From Portulaca oleracea (lineage: Eukaryota; Streptophyta; Magnoliopsida; Caryophyllales; Portulacaceae), in NCBI GenBank assembly GCA_029582165.1, contig CM055871.1, positions 31,695,802 through 31,759,801 of the forward strand: a DNA stretch of 64,000 bases. Reading direction: 5' to 3'. Under the pieces are notes generated by a model, which saw nothing but the letters and a program-made list of their open reading frames with translations, ran no database searches and was not told the origin of the DNA. This document shows positions 42,619 through 60,895 of this stretch, in pieces (position 1 is the stretch's first letter; every line of letters begins with the position of its first letter). Made by a program: the position numbers and the translations under genes.

Positions 42619-44081
42619 CAAACAAATATTAAATTTAACAAAAAACAACTAATATACTTTTTTTTTTATCATCACAGCATGAAAACACTCAGCCATATGA
42701 ACAATCTTGCGTGCTGTCAACAACCACTGCTATTTAAAAAAAAAATCATTTATATATATAACTTGCAACAACTGTGGACAAAGAACAGACAAGAACATTC
42801 AGTCCACATTTAACTGTTCCAAGTGAAATAAGGAAAATGCTACATCAGAGGCAAGGTATATATATGACTTGCATTTTACTTTGTACCATATTTCACACCA
42901 CCGCAATTTTCATATTAGTTCACCGTATTAGTTCATCATGTTAACCACAATCGTATGCTTGCCTAAACAATAGTACTAATAACCAACTTCAAAGAAGCAA
43001 TTTCTTTGTTGTCTTCAACCAGTGTTTGTTCTCTATTCTTGCCTAATTCAATTCCTCAATATATTTTATGGGTTCTATGCATGTTTGAGCATCTAAGTTG
43101 ATGACAATTCGATTCTAAACTATGTGGCCTATGGAAAATTTTCTCGAAACGCTCGGTTAATATTGGAAAATTTTCTCGAATTGCTCGCATCATTTTCTTT
43201 GCAACCTCTTCGTTACCCACTTCTTTTCACCTTTTGATTTGGGTCTTTATATTATTATGATATCCATCCATATATCATACAATAATTCATTCCGATGTGA
43301 TTGAATCTCCTATTTTATCCCTGAATTCTTTATAATTCATATTACAAATATGTTGACATCAAATCATAGCTTCACCATTGTTAGGTTTTTCAAATCTCAT
43401 AGATCATATAAACTATATATTAATAACTATAATTTTCACAATAAATTCCTCACATATTGACAGATTTTGTTCAACCCATCTCATTAGTCTATCTCACAGT
43501 ACACAATATCTTCATAAAAATTACTTTCATGGGTTCATACTTTCTGTTTGCTACTTACTTTCTTACTTACTGTTTGCTTCTTACTTTCTATTAATTCCTA
43601 AATCCTTTAAAAAAACTAACAATTATTGTATATAGGTTTGTTATTCACTTTGATGCACATAAGGGTAATGGGGACATATCTCTTGCTGCATTCGAATCCA
43701 CTGCCGAAAAAATGCTTGGCAAAACAGCTCATGAACTTTATCAGCTACAACCTAGCGTAAGTGAAACCTACATGTACAATATTTACATACACATAACAGA
43801 AATAGCATTCTACCTTCTACTTCATGCCTAATATCTTACATAACACATACAGGAGCGCCGTACCTTTGCCAATAGAGTTGAACTAGAATTGATGCGACAA
43901 ACGAAACATCTTCTCCTCTACGTTTCACCAAAACCACTGTCTAACATGAAGCTCGTAAAATGGCACGTGAAAGATATTGTCAACTAAGAATCCCTTGCTA
44001 CTAAAGTAATCTGGTACAAATGTTGTCCTCAAAACACTTTATTTTTTGATTGCTGGAATGTTTTTTCCAAGCTGTTAAGAT

Positions 44082-44934
44082 TAGGGGTGAGCAAAAAAAA
44101 CGGGTACCCGGATCCAGATCCAGATCCGGTTGGATCCAGTGGATCCGGTTCCGGATCTTAGCTATCTGGATCCGGGACTGGATCCTAAAGTTAGGATCCA
44201 TTTACAAATGGATCCGTGACTGGATCCTGACTTGAAGGATCCAGATCCGGATCCGGGATCCAGGATCCATTTGATTATTCAATATCAAAATTAATTTAAG
44301 TCACCTCTTCAGTCAGCCCACAGTCTGCTAAAGGTCTAAAACCCATTAAGAAATCCTAATTTTTTTAATACTTAAATTTCCCTAAACTCTCACTGCCTCA
44401 CACTTTCAAATTACAGCCCTCACCTGCTCACTCTGATGGTCTCTTACCGAAACCCTAACTCAGAACTCCCTCTTACTGCCTCACTCTCTCGCACACTTGT
44501 AGTAGCCAGTAGGCCAGCAGCCCCTCACTGAAACCCCAACTCCCTCTCAGGCTCACACTGTTCGAATGCCGACAACACTGTTCGAAAACCCCAATCGTCC
44601 CTAACTTTGTGTTTTATTGTTAGATGAGATATTGTATTTTATTCTTGTTCGAGAGTTATGAACTAGCTAGAGCCAATGACGCATTGACTTGGTGGAACTA
44701 TTTTCATATTTCAGTATTTAGGGCAATTATAAAAATCTTGGACAGTTATCATGTGCTTTCAAACTGGGTACTCGGATCCGAATCCAGATTCAGTGGATCC
44801 GGGACTGGATCCTGATTTTAGGATCCAGTTTGAAATGGATCTGGGACTGGATCCTGATTATAGGATCCATTTCGAAATGGATCTGGGACCGGATCCTTGA
44901 ATTTTTTCCGGGTACCCGGTATTGCTCACCCCTA
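44082..44934. mobile_element. hAT-type non-autonomous element with GGATCC-rich ends
   Basis: 853 bp. Ends TAGGGGTGAGCAA and TTGCTCACCCCTA, each followed inward by CGGGTACCCGG. Flanks GTTAAGAT (44074-44081) and GTTAAAAT (44935-44942) form an 8-bp duplication with one mismatch. Both ends carry arrays of GGATCCAGATCCGGATCC-like text. The middle has CCTCACTG-rich sequence resembling an untranslated leader. No transposase frame seen. It starts 95 bp after the RPA-like pseudogene. Confidence 0.85.
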
Positions 44935-45209
44935 GTTAAAATGACTTTCTTCGACTATGGTTGCATAATTTTCTTTAGGATGCCTTTTCCTTGGCTATTG
45001 GTATGTAATAACTTTCTTAGCAACTCATTTTTGGAAATGCACCTCATTTTGTTTCCCTATCTGGTGAGGTTTGCTTTTAATTTGAATATGTATACACCTC
45101 TTTATTAATGTAACTAGCATCTGGATAATCATAAATCCATATCATCCATTGATAATAATCAGTTAATATTTTCGAGTCAGCGCGTGCGAAACACATGATG
45201 AACCGACTA

Positions 45210-45210
<1 letters not shown>

Positions 45211-45268
<58 letters not shown>
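45211..45268. repeat. (TA)n microsatellite, left flank of the third TIR element
   Basis: Nearly 30 TA units next to the terminal repeat at 45269. A still longer TA run follows the right end (45798-45876). Confidence 0.95.
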
Positions 45269-45270
<2 letters not shown>

Positions 45271-45795
45271 ATAATTGGATTCTAATAATACCTACTTTTA
45301 CCTATTGGACAATGGTGGACCGTACTTTCACTTTATATTCTGATGGTCAAAAAAAAAAAATAAAATTGGATTGTAGTGGTACCAAATCCACCTCCACATT
45401 CTTCTTATTTTTTTCATTCCTACATTATATTGTTTTTGTTTTTTTCGTTCCTGCCCTTAGAAAATTAATGAATTGTAGTTTCTAAAACATTTTTTAAATT
45501 ATTTTTTTGAGACTCCGAATAATTATTATGATTTTTTAAAAATAATAAAAGTGAAAAAATCGTAAAAAATAATAAAAAAATGAAAAAAAAATGGGAGAAA
45601 CGCTGTAAATTCATTAAAAATCATTGTAAAGTGTTATAGTAAGTTTTGAATCAAATGCAACACAAAATCTATGATTCTCTCGAAAATATCCCACTACAAT
45701 CCAATTTTATTTTTTTTTGGACCACCAAAATACAAAGTGAAAGATTTACCCACTATCATTCAATGGTGAAAGTAGGGATTATTAGTATCAATTTT

Positions 45796-45797
<2 letters not shown>
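45269..45797. mobile_element. TIR element in (TA)n, third copy (529 bp)
   Basis: Same family and length as 42053-42575 but inverted inside: ACCAAATCCACCTCCAC lies near its left end here and near the right end (inverted) there. Terminal repeats begin GGATAATTGG and end TTTTCC. Non-coding. Confidence 0.9.

Positions 45798-45876
<79 letters not shown>
45798..45876. repeat. (TA)n microsatellite, right flank of the third TIR element
   Basis: About 38 TA units, the longest in the window. Confidence 0.95.
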
Positions 45877-45883
<7 letters not shown>

Positions 45884-46311
45884 TATCACTGAGAAAAAAG
45901 AGTCTCTAAAGAAAGGTAAAAAGATGCTATATCATTGTCGGTGTATCAATGAACGTAAAGTTGTTTATTCCATTTTTAGCTTATTATTTTGATGTATCAA
46001 AGAACGCTTTATTATTATATTGTGTGAGCTATTATTGCATTTTATCATTATTTTTGTGTGCTTCCTTCCTAATAGACAACTCTAAAAAGAATTAAAAACA
46101 AGACTAGATGGGCAAAAGCAAGTTAAATTTGAATGAAAACTTCATTAACTAGCATTTTCTCATCCCCTAAAATCTTGATGATAAGACGTTTGGAATATAA
46201 GTTTGTCGTATTTTTGTCTGAGAGACATAGCCCTTATAATTGGGCTTATCATTGTCCTTCCGTGAATCAAATATATTTTTCTCAATTACTATCAAATTTT
46301 CAATTTTAATA

Positions 46312-46676
46312 AAGGTTTTTGGCTCAAAATAATCTAAAGTCAAAGGTCATTGGTTAAAAATAATCCAAACTCACTTTTTGGCTGAAAATAATTCAAACTT
46401 TCAACCTATTTACTTAGACCAAATCGAAATCGATTTCCGGCATCGGAATGCTGACTGGTCAGCTTAGGTAGACCCCAGTCAGCATAAATTCAAAATCAAG
46501 ATCAATTAAAGAAACACGTGCTCAGGTTGCCCAGTCAGTATTCCGACGCCAGAAATCGATTTCAGTTTAGTTAGAGTAAATATGTTAAAAGGTTGGATTA
46601 TTTTTAGCGAAAAAGTGAGTTTGGATTATTTTCAGCCAATAACCTCCGACTTCGGATTATTTTTACCCAAAAACCC
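46312..46676. mobile_element. Foldback MITE with inverted arms of about 150 bp
   Basis: The left arm opens AAGGTTTTTGGCTCAAAATAATC; the right arm is the inverse of GGGTTTTTGGGTAAAAATAATC. TTTTAATA flanks both sides (46304-46311 and 46677-46684). Each arm repeats AAAATAATCC four times or so and ends near the centre in GAAATCGATTTC and GAATRCTGACTGG. Mutator-like or hAT-like by duplication size; undecided. Non-coding. Confidence 0.8.
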
Positions 46677-46684
46677 TTTTAATA

Positions 46685-49600
46685 GTGCCTAAATTAATGA
46701 TTTAATATGTTAATTAATTATAATCAACAATTCAACGTTTAGATTAAATGCGGAACACCAAAGAATATATGTTTATTCTCTAACACGCTACGTACCTTAT
46801 GTAAACACCAAGGTTGTTAAAATTGGGATCCTAACTCGAAACTATGAAGAAGTTAGGATCGAAATTTAGCCCATGTAGGATCGTGGATCGTGTGTAAATA
46901 GTAGAATCACATCAACGATTTTGGACCATAAAATCATAGGATCGTAAATCAGAATCGAGATTTTAATAAGTATGGTAAACACTGATTGGGTTATGTGTAA
47001 ATATTACAAAAGCTCCTTCCTTACCTTGCGCACTAATTCAATAGCCAAGTTGTTGAAAATAAAATGAAAAACATCTAACTTAATTAGAAAAGTTATGAGA
47101 TCATGTTTGATAACCAACTCAAATAAGTTCAAGTGTATATGTTTGTAGACCCGTAATTAAATTTTATGTTCTAATTAGCTTCCTCAAGCAAATACAATTT
47201 TGATTTTGTGAAATAAAAATTGTATAATATCTCTCTAACATTATGCAAACAATATATGGGTTGTGAATATTCAATCTTAATTAATATCTCAGTTAGATTA
47301 ACTATATCAAGAACCAATTGAATATTTGCTCAGTTGCGTTGCTCAAAAAAAAAAAAAAAAGTAGTCCTTTATTGGACGTAACTAACAATGGGTTGGGTTG
47401 AGTATGAGGATATATTTCCCATTCTTGCCTCACACCCGCCCCATCCTCGCCCCGTTACTTGTTGGGGGGGGGGGGGGGGGAGGAAGTCTCTTCCATTTCC
47501 ATCCCCGTTGAATACCAAAATCTGGCGGAGCTCAAGTGATCAAGATGGGAGTGAGACTTTGACTAAGATAGGAGGCCAGGGAACCAGAACGAGGAATTAC
47601 GATCAGGGATACTAAGTTACTTATATACACCTAGAGTTTTTGACTAACTAAATTACAAATCTAGCCCTAATTATCTACATAAATATAGGTATTTATGAAT
47701 TCCAATATAAATTTGCGATGAGGATCTAGGGATACATAGCGCATAATTTTTCTCGATGAGAAAATGGGACGAGACAAAGAAAATTTTGTCTCCACCTCTG
47801 TCCCTTGAAAACTTGTTCCATCTCTATCGCGTCCGTATTAGGGATGGAGATTTTTCCCCAAAACAAAACAAGACCCTAACAGGTACAGGGATCCCGCGTT
47901 GTGATCCCTACGATTATTGGACAATTCCCTCTAAGCAAAGGAAGAATAATAAGCAAATATGAATGAATTTGTACAACTTTTGTTAACTTGATCCACCAGT
48001 AAGAATATTTGGATTCTTTTACTAGAATCACGCAATGGAATAAGATCATAGAAAAGGGTAGATTTGCTTTGCTCTTTAATCACTCACTAACCACAATGCT
48101 ACAAAATCTTGGACATTAATTATATTGATAAATTAAAAGATATGATTAGTTGCAACTTACCACCTACGTACTGAGAATGAAATGTCATGTGGCCTCTTAA
48201 AAATGTTATGTTATTGTTTTGTGTAGGAAAAAGTGAAAAACCTCATTCCTTCTCCAATCATCTTCGCTGCTTGGTAAGTAATTGTCCACTCTTATTACAA
48301 GTGGGTTTCTTTTTCCCCATCTCTTTCTTTTATTTACAGACCAAAGTGGATTCTAGTGTTGGAGGATTATGCTAAATTCGCATTCTTTGGTGCATTCGAA
48401 TATGCTAACAACAAAATACTATATACCCATATTTCCACAAAATTCTCCCCAAATCATTCATAAAGAAAAAAAAAAAAAAAAAGGAAGCCCGTGGTCATAT
48501 TCTTGGGAAATCCTAATCTTGTGCACTACTTGCATAAATTACTTACACAAGTTTGCATTCCATGATTAATGTTAATCAATTTATTTAAAGATCATGCTAC
48601 TGGTTAACATTTTGATAATATTATAGGTATCTGTATTTACATATCCAAAGAAAAGATACTCAAAAGCTAGTTAATGATTATCTAATAAATATATTAGAGG
48701 TACTTGAATAATATATGTATGGTAACAGCATCACTTCTTTTGCTTAAAAATTAGGTTTAATATATTTGTCTGAACTATCAAATGCATCTCAATACTAACT
48801 GCAACATATTCTACTATCAATCTATATGTCAACTACAGCCTTACCTCTTTCTATGAACTATCGAGTACTAATAGTTTCACTGTTGTTTACCCTACATTGC
48901 GTTTCTCAATTAATCTCAATAATTCTTACAGAATTTTAAATCTAGGTGATTGATCACATTTTTTGCTGTAGTTTTTTTTTTTCTATAAACTAGTCGCCTC
49001 AGCAGTTAAAGGCTCCATAAAATCTCTAACTACTTGAATTTGCTTTAAGATACCCTTAAATGTGGAAGCCAAAATGTTCTAGAGAAATGGTTTTGTATGA
49101 ACTATACTTCCACTTCTATCGGTTGAACATAGCAAAATCTCAAGTTTTATTCTAATAAATTAGATGTGCAAAATTTGCACAAAAATAATTCTTTATGGAT
49201 TGAAAACGGTTAGAAAATGAACAAAATATAAGAAAAGAACAAGCGCTCGATGACTACATATATGTAGTGTAAACAAATTAAGCTAGCTAGCAGACGTAAC
49301 AACCGTCTTGATATTTGATGTATAATATATATATATATAATAAACAAATGTCCAAATTAAACATGAAGACAAAGGATACTGGTCTGAATAGAGAAAGATG
49401 GAGCTCAATTATATCTCAACATTGGAGGGGAATCAATCAATTTCATGCTCCATCTATCCAAGTCTAACCACCAACATTTAATATCATGATAACATGCATG
49501 ATTTCATGCTCACCCCGTGGACTCCCTATCCTTTCACAATCAAATACTATTTGACACCACAATTTCAATTCACCATCCCTATTTGTCTATATATATAGCT

Positions 49601-49687
49601 GTACAAATATATATACATCAAAATTATCCTATTATATATATGCTGCTCTAGTTACCTTCTACCCTAACTAATCCTCTTGTGCATTAA
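46685..49687. other. Intergenic sequence downstream of the cytokinin dehydrogenase gene
   Basis: No gene seen. It contains a poly-G run of about 18 bases (47465-47481), a degenerate patch of GGGATGG/CCCCATCC-type text (47440-47920) that may be an old transposon, and A-runs. Frames here are short and unlike known proteins. Confidence 0.45.
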
Positions 49688-55819
<6,132 letters not shown>

Positions 55820-55924
55820 TTTGAGTAGTATACGTAGTCTGGGTTTTGTTTGTTTGTTTGTTGAGGTTTTGCGGTATTTGTTTGGAGTGGGTTTTGGTGG
55901 GTGAAATGAGGGAGAGGGGGAGAG

Positions 55925-55931
55925 ATTTATA
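55925..55931 (-). promoter_or_regulatory. TATA box of the cytokinin dehydrogenase gene
   Basis: TATAAAT on the minus strand (CTTCTATAAATCTCTCC), 106 bp upstream of the ATG at 55819, so a leader of about 75 bases is expected. Confidence 0.7.
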
Positions 55932-56533
55932 GAAGGAGAAGGGATCGGAGGCCGTGTCACCGTGTGGAGACGTGAGATGGTGGATTTTGAAGTTTGAACC
56001 AGTAAAATTTTTTAATAACCCCAACATGCAGAGAATCTGATTTTTTTTATTTTTGGTATTTATTTATCCACTTTAACGAGGAAGATGAAGGGAGAGAGAA
56101 GTTTGTTGGGGTTAGTTGAGTTTTCTATCCTTTTCTTTATTTTTTTCTTTCCCTGTTCTGTTTAATTCGTTGATTCTCTGTCCTTAAATATTTGGCGGGA
56201 CTTTTCTCTGATTTATCTTTAGGATATTTTGGGGTAACATTGAAAAATTCTATCCGATGGTTTATCTTTAGAATATTTTGGGGTAAGAAATGAGTTATAT
56301 TATTCAATTTATAAGTTGAATAAAGTTTTGATTTTTAATGGATTACTCATAATAAGATTATTAATTTGGACCAGATTTTATAGTATTGGTTTTGAATGTT
56401 TTTATTCATATTAAAATTGGTTGATTTTTATACTATATTTATCAAATGTGCTTGTTTTTTAAGGGACAACTCTAATATTTTCAATATAGGAGTTTGTTGG
56501 ATCATTCAAATTATTTTAAATTTCATACCACCT

Positions 56534-56742
56534 CTCCCTCTAAATGAGTATTAATTTGATTAAATTTTAACTGTTAATTATTCATAAATTATAATGAGTT
56601 ACAATATGAAATTAACACCATTAGAAAGATATTGTACTAAAGATTATAGTGGTGTTAATTTTTTAATGTAACTCATTATAATTTATAAGTAATCAACAAT
56701 TAAAATTTAGTTAAATTGACACTTATTTAAGGACAGAAGGAG
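56534..56742. mobile_element. Stowaway-like MITE upstream of the cytokinin dehydrogenase gene
   Basis: CTCCCTCTAAATGAGTATTAA at the left and the inverse of CTCCTTCTGTCCTTAAATAAG at the right. The arms pair over about 80 bp (AACTGTTAATTATTCATAAA). TA follows the right end. Non-coding. Confidence 0.8.
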
Positions 56743-57367
56743 TATCTGTTTAAATTACTTATTTTGAACTATAGGTAATCGGGTAAAAATTAGTTTTGGT
56801 AATTTTCGGTAAGTTTTGATAAATTTTGGTAAATTTTGTCAAATTTACTATAATATACCAAAATTAAAAAAATTTATTTTTTGATTTTGGTTAGTTTTGG
56901 TAAAAATTTACCTCACCCATTTTACCTAGTTAGGTATGTATTTGACGGGCACTAAATGGAGGTCTAAGGTAGGCGGGAATCCAATTCAACCAAAACTCAT
57001 CGTACACAAATTAAATGAGGTTTCATCTTAAAACCAATTGATGTTAATTAAAATAACCTACTTAACTTATATACCATGTCATTTTCCTTTATTTTTCTGA
57101 TGTGAGATATTTTTTTTTATTTATGGGTGAATCCAAATCACATATAAAGTTTTGAGTCCTTTGATTCATTCAAAAAATCATCATTCTGAAATTAATTACT
57201 TTCATATTGGAGCACGCAATATTTGGATATTGGAAGGCTGGAACCAGTGGTTTTACCTTTGGTTTGATCATACGTCTAATTCAGCATGGGCTTGATAGTT
57301 TTTCAAAATTAAGCAAGCGTAGTAGTACCTAATGAGGGTGGGGGTCAGGATAAAGCACTTAGAGGGA

Positions 57368-57504
57368 CACGTGTGGCATGCTTGTGAGTTAAAAAGCCAC
57401 AGGAAGACACGTGGAAGAAGGCTGATAGAGAGAGTGTGTGGGACCCGGATGGTGGATTCGGAGTATCAAGTGTGGGACATCACCCATTGGAGGGCCTTCA
57501 CGTG
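57368..57504. promoter_or_regulatory. Cluster of three CACGTG G-boxes
   Basis: CACGTG occurs at 57368-57373, 57408-57413 and 57499-57504; the first two lie in ACACGTG contexts like abscisic-acid response elements. A CCAAT box (CCAATCAG) follows near 57521. The cluster is about 1.55 kb upstream of the cytokinin dehydrogenase start. Which gene it serves is unknown. Confidence 0.4.
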
Positions 57505-58280
57505 CATTCGGAGTCCTGCCCAATCAGATTGCTCCATCATCATCATGATGCTCATTACGCTTAATTATGAAGATGACGACGATGATGCATAAATATGATG
57601 ATCCTGAGTTGGAAATACACATTTTTGAGCTTGAATTCAATGTGCTAGCTGTGGTGAAGTTAACTGCTGCTAAGATCTTGTGTACCTTTGGACAAGGATG
57701 TTGCATTTTCCATGCCAACATGTGGAACTACTTTATTTGCATGCTCTCCATGCTTTTAATTACTATCCCTATCTAACTTTCAACATTATTCAGCAATGGA
57801 GATTATCCACCATAGAAATATCCTATTTTCAATTCAATAACTACTATATATATGCGTCTCTTTAAAATTTCATCCCTAGCTAATAAATTTAACTACACAA
57901 ATTCTATTTGGCACAAGACCAATTAGCTAAGCACAACTAAAATATTTTTTATAGATGAAAATTGTGGTATTATAGATTATATTTGTTATGGCTAGTTCGT
58001 ATTCAGCTCATCAATGATCATCCTTATTAAGCTAGGAGTCTGATGAACAAGTCAAATCTACTTTGTTTAAATTATCGATTATTTTAAATTTTACGGTCTT
58101 CAATAATTACATAACAATAACTAAATATAATGTTTTAAGAAAAGTTACAATATCTTAGGTTGATGAACATAATTTTCATTACAAACATACTAATATCGAT
58201 TTATTATAATAGATCATTAATAGTTGACAATTAAGATAATCAAAGTTTGAGAGAGCATTTCTCACCTACCATTTTGGAGA

Positions 58281-58460
58281 ATGTTGTTGGCAGAAGTGGG
58301 GGCTAACTTTGGGCCATTGGCACCCTCGTTTACGTCTGCTATAAAGATCGAAGGGGACACTATAGAGTTTGAGTATCCCAAGCTCTTGAGATTGTTGGGT
58401 GTGCTGCTTGCTCTCTCTTGGACTATTGGAGTGGATTCTCCTAAAATCAGGACCCAATAG
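58281..58460 (+). CDS. Possible small frame or exon of 59 codons, unidentified
   Basis: ATG to TAG in sequence that is less AT-rich than its surroundings. The peptide reads MLLAEVGANFGPLAPS near the start and LLRLLGVLLALSW further on, the latter a possible membrane segment. I do not recognise it. The opposite strand also has a 63-codon frame here, so the signal is ambiguous. Confidence 0.2.
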   Translation: MLLAEVGANFGPLAPSFTSAIKIEGDTIEFEYPKLLRLLGVLLALSWTIGVDSPKIRTQ

Positions 58461-60895
58461 ATTGGACTGCTTATTTATATAAAAAAAATTAATAATTAAA
58501 GTTTGCTATATTTGACTCTGAAAACCACATGAATATATAATTTGGAATGAAGATAATAAACAAATATGAAATATTTATTTCAACTCAAATGTAAAAATGA
58601 ATTTCAGAATAGTAATTCCTAAATTAGTTCTCATCAGTCCACGATGTCCTTTAACAAAAGTACAAAGTGGATAAGTCCAATTGAGACAATTAATTTAATT
58701 GCAACTATATGTAATAAATAAACAAATAGAGTTTAAGAATAACACTTGAGAACTTACAATTAAATTAAGGAGAATAAAAAAAACTTGTTAAAATGCCAAG
58801 CATTTGACAACCAATGTAGTCGTAAGTTACAAGTCAAGTAGCCAGATAAACAATATGAACACACATTTTGTCAAAGGAAGCTATTCAAAGATGCTTCCAT
58901 ATAATGTTTGGCTCATTAAACTAATTATCTTAATTAACTAATTAGTTAATTAACTAGTTCATTATCCCCTAGATTAGACAAAATGATGAAGCTCTAAATC
59001 AATGATGAATTTAAGTATTAGCAGAGGGTGGCAGGGAATGAAATCAGAAAATCTAGGCTAAGATTACTGGCGGCCGTATTTAGTAGCCCATAGCTAAATA
59101 ATTCCTCACCATTTTATATAACTATATTCTTATATTAATTACTGCATTATTAATTGATTAATATATGGTCGGGCTAACTATAATTTTTAAAAAAATAAAA
59201 CGCAAAAGGGAATATCTCTTCTATTTGTAAACGTGTGCTGCGTGTGTCTAGCTACCAAAGAGGGCCACTTTAATTTGATAGCTTTGGTTCCCGTAAGTTC
59301 AAGGTTGACCTCCTAATTATTGTAATTTACTTTTTGAAAATTCTACTATAAGTGCATTTTATTAATTATAGTAATTGAAAATTTTAATCAATAATTTGTT
59401 TAAAATATGTTTATGTGAGAAATTTTAGTCTAGTTGAATTTTTTTTCAATTATGGTGTAATTAAAAATTATAATTATTGTTACTTTTAGTTTTAAAAAAT
59501 TGAAATTAATACATATTAATCAAATGATTTGTTAAAACTTAAAATAAATAACCCTATTTATTAGGATATAAATTTTTTTACAAACTCTTATATTTTTTAG
59601 GAGATCATTATAATTGATTTTTTCAACTATCATAGTGAAAAGTGCAATTGCTTTACATTGTTTCTCTCTCTCTCTATTTATTGAAACATAAATCTTTTCA
59701 ACAGATGATATTTACTTTATATATATAAACTAACGATATGAAAATTACAACTATTATAGTGGGATAAATATCAACTATGGTAGAATTTTAATCTCATATA
59801 TTAAAATGATTTGTCCCTCAATAAATATGTCATTAACTGTTGCAATAAGTTACATTGATTAATATATTGATTTTAATTTGTTTGACCCATATCGATTTTA
59901 ATTTTTTTTAATGGAGAACCACAATAGCTATACCTTTTAACAGTCATAGTTGAAAAGAAAAAAATTCAACTACAATAGAATCTTCTTAAAAACAATAATT
60001 TGTGAAAAGAATTATGTTTCAATTAATTGGATTATATATTTTAACAACTCACTTTAGTGAATATTGATTTTGACCTTTTAATAGTAAAATTAGGGTAATT
60101 ATACTTTTCAACTATAGTAATTAACAAAAATTAAACTATAATAAAATCTCCCTTAATTTTAAGATATTACTACAATGTGATGAATAAACAATAAACGATA
60201 ACATAACTAAAATGAACTAAGATATTATTTTTATAATATAATATAATGTGATGAATAAACAATAACAAAACTAAAATGAAGGTTTATATGTGAATGCTTA
60301 ACCAGTTAATGGATGTTTAACGGCTTGTTTTTCTATGATTAAGTGGTACGAAACGCATTTGTTTAATTTTCTATATTTTGTACTGTTTTTGAGCCAGTGT
60401 ATGTGGGCAGTGGCTTTCATTTTCATGGGAATTTCCTCGAAAAAATGTGTCTATTTGCCACCGCATTTTTGTTTTTATTTCAGAACAAATAATATTAATT
60501 ACCTTTGTTTTTCGATGGGTGAGCGACTGAACATATGCTTGACTTCACTTTCATTTTTCAGAGGTTAACCTTATTGTGTTGTCTGCCGATACCTAATTTG
60601 TTGTTTTTACGTGTATTTTAATTTATTCTTTTACAGACATATCATTTGTTGTATTTACGTGTGTTTTGTCGATGAAAAATGTGTTATTTTACCAATTTTT
60701 AATGGGTGAAAGTGAAGATAAATTGTTCTACGGTTTTTTTGCTCGAAAAATATTTTAGTTTACTCGTTCCTGTGATAATCGATAATACAAATAAGGATTC
60801 TGAAATTGAATAGTCTATGCTTAGAGCGACTGAAAGACATTCCTTGAATTTATTTCTATTTGAACAAATTGGCCAATAATTTGTTGATATATATA
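58461..60895. other. Intergenic AT-rich sequence, no gene seen
   Basis: Strongly AT-rich. It has a short AT palindrome near 58920-58965 (TTAATTAACTAATTAGTTAATTAA-like) and repeated phrases such as CAACTATAATAG in both directions around 59420-60140, but no gene. Confidence 0.45.

Larger units (their letters stand above)
40649..43987 (+). pseudogene. RPA1-like single-stranded-DNA-binding protein gene, decayed and interrupted
   Basis: Exons recognised by splice borders and protein pattern: 40649-40792 (KVKVKVIEKFHPRTFGSGN), about 40875-41123 (KKYYISNAKIKKVD, DUF223-type OB fold), 41212-41314 (DVVAGVLHVDEVKTVV), about 41486-41562 (NKLATEECDTVATM), about 41681-41761 (SLEAENLRAW), 41846-41966 (ends in a stop), then 42764-42855 with a zinc ribbon, 43637-43756 (FVIHFDAHKG, AEKMLGKTAHEL) and about 43854-43987. 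The order matches RPA 70-kDa-subunit-like proteins. Damage: TGA just before NKLATEE (41488-41490), a TAG at 41964-41966, and TGA (42824-42826) where the fourth zinc cysteine belongs in CNNCGQ...CSK. A frame mismatch is also likely between exons 1 and 2. A TIR element fills 42053-42575. Such genes are often spread by Helitrons, but I found no Helitron ends. Confidence 0.75.

Noticed and set aside
40649..44060. A Helitron carrying the RPA-like gene
   Set aside because: No TC start, hairpin or CTRR end could be identified around the gene.
45646..45909. 87-codon frame ending in an Ile-Tyr repeat
   Set aside because: The Ile-Tyr run is just the (TA)n microsatellite translated.
55820..55960. In-frame upstream ATG of the cytokinin dehydrogenase (47 extra residues)
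   Set aside because: It lies upstream of the TATA box at 55925-55931, and the ATG at 55819 gives a proper signal peptide and normal family length.
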